A stretch of DNA of 64,000 bases from Biscogniauxia marginata (GCA_022695795.1 MU404067.1:310001-374000), one strand, 5' to 3'; counted from the stretch's first letter, positions 24,810 to 37,400 are shown. The notes: a model not told the origin generated them from the letters alone. Made by a program: numbers and translations.

Positions 24810-25855
24810 TATTATTATATTTTATATATTTAGTTATTCGTTATATAAGTTTTAATTTCTCGATTTTATATATTTTAATATTTTAAAATAAATATATAAT
24901 AATTACTTATAAAGTTTAATAAACTATTATTATACTTATATTATAAAGAAAACTTTTATTATTATAATAATTATTTCGAATATATAAATTAAATTTCACG
25001 TAATTAAATTAGTTTTTTTAATTTTAAAAAAGGTATTATTATATTACTTTTTATATAAAAAGCGTATATACCTTTTCTCGATTTTAATATAAATTAAGTG
25101 TTTTAAAAAGCTAAAACATTTATAATAACTCGCGAGGTGTTTTTATAATTTAATTATATTATAAATAAAGTTAAAAAGTTTTTAAAAAGTTTTTTATAAA
25201 TATTATAAATATTTATAATTAATTTATAAAAACTATTTTAATATTAATATATAACGTATTTTTATTACGAAATAAAACTATTCGTTTTCGGGAAATAAAT
25301 TACATTTTTAATAAGCGATATAAAAATAAAAATAAATAGTTATAAATAAGAAAATTATTTAATATAAAAAATTTAGTTTTATAAGTTAAAAAAATAATAT
25401 AATTAATAATAAAAAAGAGGGGCCTCGAAAAAGAATAATAATTAAACGAAAATAATATAATATATATAATTAATTTAATTATAATACGCGTATTTATATA
25501 ACGAATAAAATATGTTTAATAATATAATAAATAAAGAGGTATTTAATAATTTAAATTTTAAAGAGTTATAATTAATTTTATTTATTATTTATTTTTTGTT
25601 TTAATTTTAAAAGGCCTTAACTCGGAAAATATAATAAATTAAATAATATAAATTACGCTTTAAAAAACTAAATACTTAATATAAAATTTTTTTCGGTTTT
25701 TAAAGTATAAAGCTAAATAAACCGGTTTAAATAATAATTATTATTAATTAATTTCGATACGACGTAAATAATTTTTAATAATTAAAAATGTGATAATTAT
25801 AAAATTTCGTTCGCGAGCTTGTTTCGTTTACTCGTTTATGTGATACGTTATATTA
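24810..25855. repeat. Repeat family B, copy 2
   Basis: Collinear with 11920-12735, with an extra stretch of about 60 bp near 24915-24970. The right end (about 25805-25855, GTTTACTCGTTTATGTGATACGTTATA in shorter pieces) resembles, inverted, the left arm of the foldback element at 14570. No coding capacity seen. Confidence 0.6.
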
Positions 25856-26866
25856 AGCTTTTTATGTTTTATAATTATTAAATTTAATAATTATTTCTAG
25901 TAAACTTAGCAAAATAAACTAAAATATAAGTATACGTATTTAAGTATTAAAATTCCTTTTATTAAAATACCAAGTTAAAGGTATTACACTATATAGAGTT
26001 TCGAAACAAGTTCCCAAGGCTTGTTAAGAATACACACTAAAAAGGAATTAAGTGCTGTAATAGTTTAGATACCTTTGATCGAGAAGGGTAAGCCCAAAGT
26101 ATATATGTAAACGGAATATAAACACTTTATAAAATGTGGCTAGACACGCTCCAAGTTTAGCCGATTAACCCAAGAACTAGCAGAACGTATGTACTATTTA
26201 TGTACATAAGAGCGTAAATTTAATCATTACATATAATATAAACTACGTACGACGAACCGATAGTTCAACATTTTTAAACAGACTGCCAGAGGTTAGAAAG
26301 TCCAGCCTAGTCGTACGACACTGAAATATTATCTTAGCTATAATGGCATTTTAAAGTATTACAAATGCACAGACTTATCAGCCTTGACATAATACATATT
26401 TATTAATATATTGAGGACTCTAAACTAAGCAGTTCTCGTAAAGGTCTTCCCCTAGTATATGAAGAATACCTATCCATTAACACTACGAACACTCCTTCGA
26501 GAGTCAATTGCGCCCCTATGATTGCCGAGTAATCACACCAAGAGCTCAAAGGATACACAACAAGATTCGTGGAAGGTGTGTTCTGCTAAGGTACATATAA
26601 TATAAGATGATGGATCGGAGCAGATTATCTAGATGGATGGAAAAGTCGGAGGGTTGGCCAAGAGAATTTCGATCCACGTGCGCAGAACTACCCTTATCTC
26701 CCGGGTCCATCTAGCCCTCACTACTGATAGCTATATATGGTGATTTTTAAGCAATTGTATAGTGAGAATAGTAGGTATGTGTGTGGTACTATGACCCTGT
26801 GATAGACCGTGAACCATGTTAGTTCTATCATGGCAGAAGTTCTCGTCTTGCTAGTCGTAGATGGAA

Positions 26867-26963
26867 TTCCCTCGGCGATTTGCTTAATTTTTGATTTTTA
26901 AAAATCTTTTTATAATCGAAGTCTAGTAAAGAGTTTTGCTCTATTAAATGACGGCCGAGGGAA
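26867..26963. repeat. 97-bp AT-rich segment bounded by 10-bp perfect inverted repeats
   Basis: TTCCCTCGGC at 26867-26876 and its exact complement GCCGAGGGAA at 26954-26963 enclose an A/T-rich 77-bp interior in otherwise normal DNA. It could be a tiny foldback element or a hairpin; no flanking duplication is evident. Confidence 0.5.
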
Positions 26964-27879
26964 GAAAGATTTTGTATCTTGGTTATTTATGTGCATGCTA
27001 AAATAGCTAGTCGAGCGCGAGACTTGTTTAGAGATTAGTAGCATGAGACGAATCCGGTGATGAACTTCGTGCGATCCTCGGTGGAGATAGCTACTTTAGG
27101 TGGTCACCTAGACCTATGCCTCCCAGGTGGTTGGGCGGGAGCGATCACTTATCAGGCTCGTACGCTCTACGGACGACCGACCTTCTTTATCTGACATCGT
27201 GGCTATAGAGTAATGGGTATGCCTTGTCCCGCTTAATCCCGCCGACCAGACCCCGGGGGTCACCATCTGTCATGAGGTCATGGCTCGTGCACTTCATAAA
27301 AGACTGGTCATGACAATTTCAAGGGTCTCTTGAGAAGAGGAGGGTGTCGTTGTCCCCGCTCATCGAGGAAGAAGTGTAGTAAGGGACTCCGACACACAAG
27401 TCAGGTTGAAGTTGCGGTGTAGTGGTTGATACTTAGGTTTGTAAAGATGGCAATCAAATGTTCGTCTCGCAAAGGGCCCAAGTAAGGAGTCTCATGGTGG
27501 GATTAGTCATCCGCGGTAAGACATGAGTGAGCGCAGTTTGGCGACTAACGGGCTCTGCGTCTCTAGGGGCAGTAGATGTGTATTGGGAGGATCATCTACT
27601 GAATAGGAGAAACAGGGTCCAAGCAAAGAACGCGGCAAAGCCCGACGACATCATCGGTGGAGATCCGCGGGTAAGATTCGTTTCATAGATGGAGAGTGAA
27701 GGGCCATATGCACCTCACTATGCATGTACGGTTATGCAAAGATTCTTGGCCCATCCGATATTTCACCCACTAAGATCATATCATCAACTCATGATGCAAC
27801 TCAATGTCGTTGGTTATCCTACTTATATAGGGTGCGTGGAAGCTTGACTTTCTGTCGAACCGTCATTGGCGTCGTGGCG

Positions 27880-27936
27880 GACTGACTATTGACGGTTCAG
27901 CGTATGTATTTCCCTCTCCGCTGTCAATAGCCAGTC
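27880..27936. repeat. Imperfect inverted repeat, 14-bp arms
   Basis: GACTGACTATTGAC (27880-27893) and GTCAATAGCCAGTC (27923-27936) pair at 13 of 14 positions with a 29-nt loop. Confidence 0.55.
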
Positions 27937-29718
27937 ACCAAACCAGGCGGGGAGTAGAGTCGTAGATTTGCAACCCTGATTATACGATGATGCGTCTTTA
28001 CAGTTATGATCCTACCCCTGGACGCACGTGGGGTTGTCTCTGTCTCCATCTCGATAACGATGTCGATGCCAGATGAAGTAGGGGGCGACGGGAGTGTTGA
28101 TGGGCAATCAGCCTGTAAATATATGCAGTCTTCTCTCGTCCCGAGAAGCGTAGTTATATATACAGCCTATAAATATCCCTTCTTTTTTTTCTTCATAGCA
28201 AGGGTTAAAAAGAAGGCATCTGTGAGTTTGGTGAATTCAGGACATGGTGCTTGTGAAGGGTTGGGGCTGGTGCCACTTATTAGTGGACACTCTCCCGCCT
28301 CACTGATTTTCGAGATCATGGAGATCCTTGGAAAATCCCCGAGTGCAGCTCTCCCGTCGTATGTATTGGGCTGGCCTTATCGAATGCTAGGCGGGTATTG
28401 GATAGATACGCGGGCGAGCTTACGAGACAGGAGCTCTGGGACGCTGTTCCACCTCCACTGTCATTCAAGGGGCTCTAGAAGGCGGGGAGACTTCATAGTA
28501 ATTCCAAGAACAAGATGTAATGAGGTTTATCCATAGGTATATCTATCGACTTACCGTACCTACCAAGTCATGAATCGACGTGCAGCAGCACCTGGTAGGT
28601 ACTAGGTGGGTAGACTAGGCGATGTATGTACATTGTACGTGGTTAGGTAGTTAGGGGCTCGTGTTAGTGACATGGATGAAAGACGATGACATCCAAAGCA
28701 CATGTGCTCGTGCCGACGATGAGAATAATAGGGCAGGTTGGGTTGAGCTTAGGTTAGAGAAGACGAGATACTGCTTCTTCGTCACATACCTGTACCTGTG
28801 TTCCTTTTGGGCATTACTGCCTCAGTATCCTCGTTCTCGGTGATGAATCGGAAAAGAAATTTGACTCGCTGGAGATCGTCTTGGTGTTCTCTCTTTGCAA
28901 GAGAGTAGATATGTGATGGAACGTCGCGAGGTCGAGCTATAAGTTTTGGTTAGGTGGTTGGCTATTAGCCAGCGGTTATCGACCATTAGTCCTCGAACCC
29001 CATCTGTGAGGAACTTGGGGCGAAATGAGACGGGGTTTAAAGCTAGAAACACAGGCCAGATGCCAATTGGTGGCGAGCTAGTGACTTGTCCGTGCATCGA
29101 AACATTGGAGGTGCGGGAAACAAGTGCGTTTATAGGAAGAAGCAACGAGTACCTTTGCCCGTATCACGCACCCTGCAGCGCGCATTTGGTGCGGGATGCA
29201 AAAGAAGACACATTCCCTATTCTTCGAACACCACTAGTTCCTGTTTTAGCTGACTACAACCTAGAGTAACGATATTATCATTGGGTTTGCGCCGAATACT
29301 TGGTTCTGCTGGCAATTGGGTGCATACATAACAGCTTTCGGCGGCCTTGGAAAAGAAAGGCTTGGCCGGAGTATGTACATATATTGTGTCGGATTTGATA
29401 TCAACCCAACGGCCACCAAGTCGGCCACCGCTATAAGTGAGCGAGGATATAGCTACATAATTTGCCAACGCAGGTACTCGGTGCTACGGTAGAGTTGCAT
29501 AAAACCAGGATGGATGGTAGCCGGCACGTAAGCCGTGCCTATCAGATGTAAGTAAACAATGCTGAGCGGCGCTCTTCGTTGGATGTCACGCACAAGGGGG
29601 AGATTCCTTTCCTTCTCAATGTAAGTTGAGTGAGCCGTGTCTGTCTCACTTTCTCGGGCAACAGAGGGCGTGAGAATACCGAAGATGTTTTGTCAAGTCC
29701 GGTGTTGTTGAGGTTGTC

Positions 29719-29743
29719 GGGGGTCGAGGGTCGGGGGTCGGGG
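29719..29743 (+). other. Candidate G-quadruplex motif
   Basis: Four G-runs of 5, 3, 5 and 4 separated by loops of 4, 2 and 2 nt on the plus strand; this meets the usual G3+ N1-7 pattern. Confidence 0.6.
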
Positions 29744-30173
29744 TCTAGCCGACTTACAAGGGGCCGGGAGAAAAGGGGCCTTGTCATTTAACCAGGTATG
29801 TTTGTACACTGACATCTCACATGTGAGTTGTTGTAGAGTAGTAGCACATGCAGAGTGGAATGAACAATTAGAACGTGTGCATAGAAACTTGTTACCAATC
29901 ACCCGATGGGAAAACAGACAAGTTTCTTTTTCTTACATACCCTCGGAACCCTTGTCCTATTTACCACTGTGGGTAGAGTCGACGAGTTTAAACCGTAGTG
30001 TTTATTTCTCATCCTCCCCTCCGCTTGTGTCTGAGCACAACAGCCTTGTTAATTATAATTTCATAATCCTTGACTAGGAGAAAAGCAATTATCCTCCAAT
30101 TACCTATTTCCATACTGTATGATACTACCTACCTCTACATTTATTGTCGTGACAATAGCCTGCCTGCCTGCGT

Positions 30174-30197
30174 ATATACCTAGGTACCTAGGTATAT
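30174..30197. repeat. 24-bp perfect palindrome
   Basis: Perfect 24-bp palindrome built from ACCTAGGTACCTAGGT with TATA-like flanks. The core AGGTACCT is scattered through the non-coding DNA of this window (for example near 30632, 56910, 57245, 57775, 58020, 59195 and 63755). Confidence 0.85.
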
Positions 30198-31790
30198 GCA
30201 AGAATATGCCATAATCAGGCGCAGTTGTCAATAACAGTAGATCGTCAAGTTATAAGTCAGCTACCTAACCTACCTAGGTACTTAACTTAGTATCGTGCAG
30301 ATATCATCTGGTCATCTGTCTTCTTGATTCCTGGGTTCGGGTTCGATAGGTGGTCTTTGATTCGACGAAATTATTTGTAGGAATCTCAGGGTTAGCCAAG
30401 ATTTCGAGGCTCGAGCGTAGCCACCTACCTAACACAACTTAAAGTTGGGTGTCGGGACAGTTTTGGGATTGATAAGTTGATAACCAAGGTTCTAGACTTG
30501 AATTGACCAATAGACGAGCCGAACGGGGCGGGACATTGTCACGTCAACTTGGTAAAGTCACGTCACAAACCCACCCCACCACCCTCCGCCTAAACCCAGT
30601 AGGTCTCTAACCTAAACCTAGTGTACTCTAGGTACCTAGTACACACGTGCAGGGCCTTCGCTACGGTTGTACAGTACTGAAATCAAATCTACACAAGGCA
30701 CTTTTTTATCCCCATCACAATCCCATCGTCCCATCTCGTCAAACTCGTACCCTCTTTTCTTTCTTTCCATCTCTCTCTCTCTTCCCCCCCTAACCCTCCC
30801 TCTTCCCTTTCTATTCACCTCCAACTCACCTCTGATCCACCTCCGACTCTTTGGGGGACGGGGTTGCAGTCGCTTGTTCAGCCATTCTTATTTTTTCTTT
30901 CCGACCTTCGTTTTCCTCTTCTTCTTGCTCCCCTCATAGAAATTCCTTCGCGATCCGAGCGCGCATGTGCCAAGCATTAAAGGCCCCTCCACCCCCCGTT
31001 CCGTCGTCCTCGACCTTGGCTGCTTGGCCCTGGTCTTGGCCTTGACCTTGACATTTTAACATTAGCACTACTGCACTCACATGGGAATTCCAATTCTGCC
31101 TTTTCCCGCATTCTCGGCCACGCGTCGTCTTGCACAGTCTCCGTCTCTGCTCGCTACTAAGCATACTTCAGATTCCCCGCGGACGTGACGTCTCCCAACT
31201 GTCATCGCCCTCCCAGTAGTGTGAAGGGCCTCCGTCCCGTCCCTCGTTCGTCGGGCAACCCGAATCCGTGTCTCATTTCTTCTGCTATAGCGAGCACCGA
31301 CGATCTGGATAGTGGCCGGCAAATTAATTGAAACCGTTGACGTTCAGTGGGGACGCTACGGAATTAGCAAGCTGCTAGTGACCGACTAGAAGGCCGCGGG
31401 AGAGAGGAACGAAGTCGAAGAACAAAACCCAAGCTCATCTTTGCGACGATCAAACGGACCCTGTCATTTTCTTTCCACCCCACAGCGCATCAGACACACG
31501 CACACGGACGCACACATACACGCACACATTCAGGAGACGAACGAAGAAAACACGGACGAATTATCAAACGGAATTTTAATTTTTTTCCCCTTCTCATTTT
31601 TTCCCTTTCCCTCCCTCCCGATCACGACGGATAACGACTAGGTACCTGTCTTCCTTGAAGAACTTAACAACCACGAATCACGCGATTTCGAAACGCCGAA
31701 AGGGGGCCAACGATTAGAAATAGTTAGACATTGGGACAAGAGGGCCCGCACAGTCACGGTCACGGTCACGGTCACGGTTGCGGTCACAAA

Positions 31791-32645
31791 ATGCACCAGC
31801 AGACCGCCTCGGGCCCTCCTCAGCCGCCCGTGCCCATCTCGATAACGATCTGTGGCGATGGCGGATGCGGAAAGTCATCCATCACCCTGCGCCTAGTGCG
31901 GTCGCAGTGGACATCCGAGTATGACCCAACCATCGAGGACAGCTACAGCATCACGCGGCGCATCGACGGCACCACCTACCACTTGTCGTTGACCGACACC
32001 GCCGGCCAGGAGGAGTATCGCGGCATGTGGGCATCATCAAATTTGGGCGCCGATGCCTTCCTGCTCGTCTACGATATTACCTCGCGCGATAGCCTCGAAG
32101 CCCTCGGTTACTTCAACGACCTAATCGACATGGAGGCCGAGACCCGCCTCGATAATGCCACAAGGGCTCAGCGTGCGGGTGTCGCCAGCAGTAGCAATGG
32201 CCGTGGCGCGGCAGCCGGTGCGGGGAGCGGCGGGAGAACTATCCCGCCCGTCAAGATTGTCGCGGGGAATAAGTGCGATTTACAGGAATCGCGGCAGGTT
32301 GCGGCGGCACAGGGGCTCGAGTGGGCGCGCAAGCGCGGCTGCGGATTCATGGAGACGAGTGCCCGCCTCGAGGTCAACATCGAGGAGACTTTCGCCCTCA
32401 TCGTGCGCCGCGTTGCTGAGGGGCGTCGTCTCGCCGAGATGGGCGTCCTCGATAATACCGAAATGGACCGTCGGGGCGTCACCAAGCCACTAACACCGCT
32501 CGGCACTGGCGACAAGCGTGGCGGCAGCGGCAGCGGCGGTAGCGATACGGAGAAGAAAGGACTCGGGCTGCGTGGTCCGCGGTTAGGTGATGGCGGCCTC
32601 ATAGGTAGGGGAACTGGGTTCTTGAAGAGCCTACGGTGCTGGTAA
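31791..32645 (+). CDS. Ras-like small GTPase
   Basis: Predicted signalling GTPase of 284 residues from the first in-frame ATG. All five G-box motifs are present: P-loop GDGGCGKSS (22-30), switch I YDPTIEDSY, DTAGQEEY, NKCD, and ETSA. The WTSEYDPTIEDSY effector stretch places it in the Ras rather than Rab or Rho family. Between DTAGQ and NKCD there is a low-complexity Gly/Ala/Ser insert of about 25 residues. The C-terminus ends FLKSLRCW, which is not a CaaX box; either it is not prenylated in the usual way or a terminal intron is missed (TGCTG is followed by GTAACG at the stop). The frame stays open for 21 codons upstream, encoding His-Gly repeats, but without ATG and with TAG at 31725-31727; an upstream exon is possible through the AG at 31726-31727. 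Confidence 0.9.
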   Translation: MHQQTASGPPQPPVPISITICGDGGCGKSSITLRLVRSQWTSEYDPTIEDSYSITRRIDGTTYHLSLTDTAGQEEYRGMWASSNLGADAFLLVYDITSRDSLEALGYFNDLIDMEAETRLDNATRAQRAGVASSSNGRGAAAGAGSGGRTIPPVKIVAGNKCDLQESRQVAAAQGLEWARKRGCGFMETSARLEVNIEETFALIVRRVAEGRRLAEMGVLDNTEMDRRGVTKPLTPLGTGDKRGGSGSGGSDTEKKGLGLRGPRLGDGGLIGRGTGFLKSLRCW

Positions 32646-34434
32646 CGAGAGGAAATTGCCGGAAATTGCCCGGTTAATCGATCAGCATCCTGTTTTACAC
32701 AAACGAATTATTGACAGAGGGCACGGGGGATTATGTTACGACAATGACGGCTACGATGCTTTCGGGTAATCTGACGACTGCGGGTGCGGGGGGCGGAGGA
32801 ATTACGAGACTCCCTTTTAGGGGATTGGGCCCCTGGGTTGATTGATCATGAACGATGAGCAGCTTGCGTGGATAGCATTTTCTCGTTATTTTTCTTTTTC
32901 ATTTTTTTTTTTTTCACGACTTGCTTGTCGATGAACTGGGTTAGGCCGACCCCTTGTTGTTGTCGTTGTCATTAGCCAGCGTTGGAGCTGGTAGTTTTTA
33001 TGTATTTCGAAGACATGATCACATTATATCCCCGGGTTTTATCGGCGTCTTTAGGGAAACGGGAAAGGGGAGGGAGAGAGGCATTGTATCATTCTGGATT
33101 ATTGGGAACCCCCCTATAAGCGCATTTTATCCTCCCAAACTTGCATTTTGGTCTTCTTCATCATCATCATCGATAACGCTCAGATGCAGTTTAATCTGGT
33201 TTTGATCGTTTCGTTTCAAGTACTATAATATATCGAGATGTTCAAACGTAAGCTTTACCTATCGCAATCTTCACCGCTTACCGAGGAACAGGAAGTCACT
33301 TCGCTGGTTCTCCGATGTTTTCTACAGCTCATCCTGTCTCTATCTACTTGCTCCCCCTTTCACTGCGTGGAATGTTCAGCATCTTCCTGGCCGTACTGAG
33401 CGCAGAAAACTGCTGTTTATCGACTAGACCCTTGACACGCATACCGGACGCGGTTTTCAATCGTGCGATAACCCTACGCTTATAGCTTACCTCCTCGTCG
33501 CTCTTGTCTTGTGACGTCTAGCCCAAATCCCTCACGCAGCCTGCATTAATCAAGTGAGTGACGGCAGACAAGTTAACTATTCGAACACTGGGCGGTATCA
33601 TAAGCCCCATCGCGTCTGTCTACTGATTATTTGCTTCGATAGACCTATCCTATCGTCCTAGGATGAATATATGGGCGGTGGTTATTGTTTTTAGCTTATA
33701 AAAGATCATTCTTCGAGAGGGTGGTCCAATTTGCGAAACGAAAATAACTCGATGTGGCTACTAAGGTGAAGATGTGTCTCATCTAACTAGATGACATTTC
33801 TATAGAGTTCACGTTCCCTAATGTCACATTCTAAGCTGATTCTATTCCCGGGCGTACTATGAACGAAGAACCCCCCTGGATTTACAGTACGCTAGAGTAT
33901 ATTTTCCGCGACGGCACTGGTGCTATCGAAGGGGAGCTTGGAATTAAAGTCCACGCGAAATCTCAACCGAGTTACTAGACAAATCAACTCAATTAGCATA
34001 GAGTTCATCCGTGCAAATAATCACTAGGTACATCAAAGCTGTCGAAGGGGAGGGTAAACCCGCGTAGGTATAGCATCGACGACTGGCTTTAAAATCGTTG
34101 CAAAATTACTACTAAGAGGTATCTAAGCTAGATAATCTATCTATACATACATCGTGCTAGATGATCATTGCCCAGGTCTAAACTAACCGTTTCGAAACAG
34201 GAACCGGCTCATTCATAAAACACGCCTAGGTATCATCCCTCTGTTTTCCTTTCCTTTCTCATCCCAGTTTTCCTGTACCGTTTGGCTTCGAGGGATCAAA
34301 ATCCCACAATGATTTGCCGTACCTAATCTATCGAGTGCCGGGGGGAAGCAGGTAGCCTTCCATCATAATACCCTCGCGATCCCTTAGTTGGAACCAAAGC
34401 ACGTCATGCCACATTTCTCATACCCTCTGCTTCC
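32646..34434. other. Intergenic region
   Basis: Downstream of Ras and downstream of the convergent protease gene. T-rich run at about 32890-32915. No coding frame with recognisable content. Confidence 0.5.
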
Positions 34435-37400
34435 TCACAACAAAGCCACAAACCCGAACACCGCCTCGGAAGATAGGAAGAGGTACACGCGGTCCGCCAG
34501 CCCGTGATCTACTGGTGCTGCGCCAGAACTAAACGGCTTGCTAGTGTTCACCCCAGCCTCACTCGTACTTGTGGGCGTCGGGCCCATTCCCTTCCCTTTC
34601 CGGTTAGTATTCGTATTCACATAACTGCCCGGAGCAATAGTCGCCCCCCGACACGTCGCGCACGCCGCCGACTGCTTTACGCCCCCGAACCCAGCAACTC
34701 CCATGTCGCTGCTGTTGTACACGGGACCGAAGGATAGGGCCGCACCGGGCGTCATGCGCTGAGGTGATAGTGGAGGACGGGGGGTATTGTAGGCGACGAT
34801 AGCACTGCTACCTCTAGTAGATGCCGGTGTCGGCTTCACCAGCTGCAGGATCGTCTCGACGATGGTAATCACGCGCGTGGTCGTCGCATCTAGTGTACAT
34901 GCGGGGACCCCTGGATCGCAGGTGGACACCGCGTACGTGCTCGTCGAGCAGCGCGAGGTTATCACTGTCGTTGTGAGGGTCTGCGCTTCTTCTTCTTCTT
35001 CTTGTCCTTCTTCTTGTCCTTCTTCTTGTTCCGCCTCCACTAAAGCCTGAGGGAGAGCCACAAGCCCCTGTCCCGGACCTTGATCCTGTTGCAGACTCAC
35101 CACCGTATTCGTCGGCATCAGCATGGAGGCGACTGGCGCGCTGGACTCGGGAATCATACCCACCCCCAAGGCGACGATCCCCGCCGTAGACGTAGCCGCA
35201 GAGGGACGACCCGTATTTTCGTCATCATCGTAACCGGGACAGAACGTCGTCACTGTAGTCTCAAACTTTGTGGCCACGCGTCCGAGCTCCGCGCACCCGG
35301 GCTCCGAACCCGTACACGAGCTCACCGTATAGGCGATCGCGCGGGTAAGCGTGCTCGTCAGCGTCACTCTCGGCGTTGTTGTGGTTGTCGTCGTAGAAGT
35401 CGGGTCCTCTTCCGCATCGCCTACCCGCGCTACATCGGATGCCGCGGACGCAACAGCTGTGCTAGATACGGCGCCATCGGGCAGCGTCACTGATGAGATG
35501 GATGGTGGGTCAAGCCCTACGACGATAGGGGGCGGAGGACAAGAACCCTGGATCTTGGCCGCGGCATCGGGTCCCGCGGGCACAGGGACAAGATTCGGCC
35601 CGGTACCGCAGGTACGGTAGTTAGACATGTACAAAGCGTTATTTGTCTGGTCAAAGGATACTGTAGGATTTGCTGATGTTAGACTAGTAACTTAGATTGT
35701 TGAGAAGGACGAACGAGAGAGGCATGGTTTTTGTGTCAATGGCCGGGCAAGAGTCGTGTAAGCCAAACTCTCTCTGATCTAGCCCAGACAAATATAAGAG
35801 TCAATGTACAGAAATCTTGACTTGGACTTCTAGAAAGAGAATCGAGGAGACTTGAATTCCTGGCCATGTCTCGTAGAATCCGGATTCAAGCTCTGCAGAG
35901 GAATTTCGAGGGGAAATATGAGAAAAGAAAGGGGAAACTAACCATACGCCCCCCTCAAAAACGTATCCCCCAAGATCCATACTCCAATATCATCTGCATG
36001 CACAGCACCTAAGAAGCAGTCACTGCCGCTATTCCAGATGAAATCTCGGTATGAGACGCTGATCGTGACAGGTCCCCCAATCCCCGGGCTTAGAAACTCG
36101 AAGTCTACACTACCCCTATCCCCATCTTCGGCCTGCAAGGTGCACGGCACCTTATAGCCACCTTTGCCGTCGGGTGTGGCGCCTGGGAACTGCGCCGCTA
36201 GCTTGGAGACGAGAGACTCTGGAAGCAGCGACAGCGTAGTACCCGAGTCGATGACTACGGGTAACGGTAGGTTAGAGTCTAGGAGAGAAGTAGAGGTTTT
36301 GTTGGGTGCCCGGTGTGAGAGCGAGTTCAGGGTTACTTTGTAGTGGCTGGGTGGAACGAGACGGTGGTCTCTTGTTAGCTCTTGCAAATGTTATCGAGTG
36401 GCTGGCTGAGGGATGTCATAGTTGTAGGTAGAGTAGATCAAGAACAAAATACTTACGGGTCTGAAAGATCTGTAGGTACTTTGCCTAAGGTGCCTGAATA
36501 TTTGTTGGTATCGACTCCGCCGAAAACTATTTGGCCCGTGACGGCCGCTATTCTCATGTATCGGCGTCAGTACACATGTGTGCCATATTTATCCAGTGAG
36601 GTCATATCCGTCCAGCAAACCTCCATCCGAAGATTGCGTGGCTTGATATACAAGACGAATAGATAGGCAGATGATGCTTCACTCACCACTAGGATCGACC
36701 TGACGGCCTAGGTCTAAGCTGAAAAGTTTGCTGTTGGTAAACCCCTGTGCGGCTAGGGAGTCGATGACCAGCGGGTAGTTGATGAAGCCGTTGCCCTGGC
36801 CGTACCCTAGCCCCATGATTCCGAACCATACAAGGTCGGACCTGTTGGCAACCCCGAACTGCTGGTCTTGCACTCTTGCGCCTGTGGGTTTGCATCTCTG
36901 CCGTTAGCTACTATGCCGTATAATTCCATAACCCCCCTTTCGTCTTATTTTGCTTCTCAACTCATCCTTCCCCTTCCCACCGCATCAAACAATAGTAAGT
37001 TAGGTTATGACCGCAAAAGCTATACTCACCAGATATGTACATGTCATCTTTATAATACGTCCCCGAGGCGCTACCTGAGCCGTACTGAATATCAAAGTCG
37101 CCATTCAAGTTCTCCGCCGATGGAGAGAGAGCAGGATCATAATGTCCGAACGCGTCGCAGAAATCGGGCACATTTGATGCGGCGCAGTCTGGATTTACCC
37201 ACAGCTCGAAGGAGCCGGTATCGATGAGCACATCGACGATCTGCTCGTTGCGGCCTGTGCCGATCGTGACTATATAATCTAGTTGTCAGTAATTCATTTC
37301 GTTTTCTTTTTTGAATAATATCTAGGTCTTTTTGCCTGTCGTGTAGGCCAAGCCAGATAAGCATGTAGGCGAAGAATTACGGGGTCAACCATACGCTCGG

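Larger units (their letters stand above)
25860..31727. other. Island edge and 5.7-kb stretch without a supported gene
   Basis: Base composition changes from extreme A/T to normal within a few hundred bp around 25,990. Beyond that I see no frame with recognisable protein, splice pattern or codon use, although short open frames exist. The stretch holds several structured sites listed separately (26867-26963, 27880-27936, 29719-29743, 30174-30197). The last kilobase is pyrimidine-rich (about 30753-30800, with CT repeats) and is probably the promoter and leader of the Ras gene. Confidence 0.5.

Noticed and set aside
28006..28536. Open frame of 176 codons, plus strand
   Set aside because: Begins without a good context, has odd composition with a poly-Phe stretch, no domain, and no splice partners; more likely chance.
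28822..29269. Two overlapping 107-codon frames on opposite strands
   Set aside because: They shadow each other, show no family resemblance and start on non-ATG codons.
32155..32602. Frames of 112 and 144 codons overlapping the Ras gene
   Set aside because: Arg/Ser/Pro-rich shadows of a GC-rich coding region.
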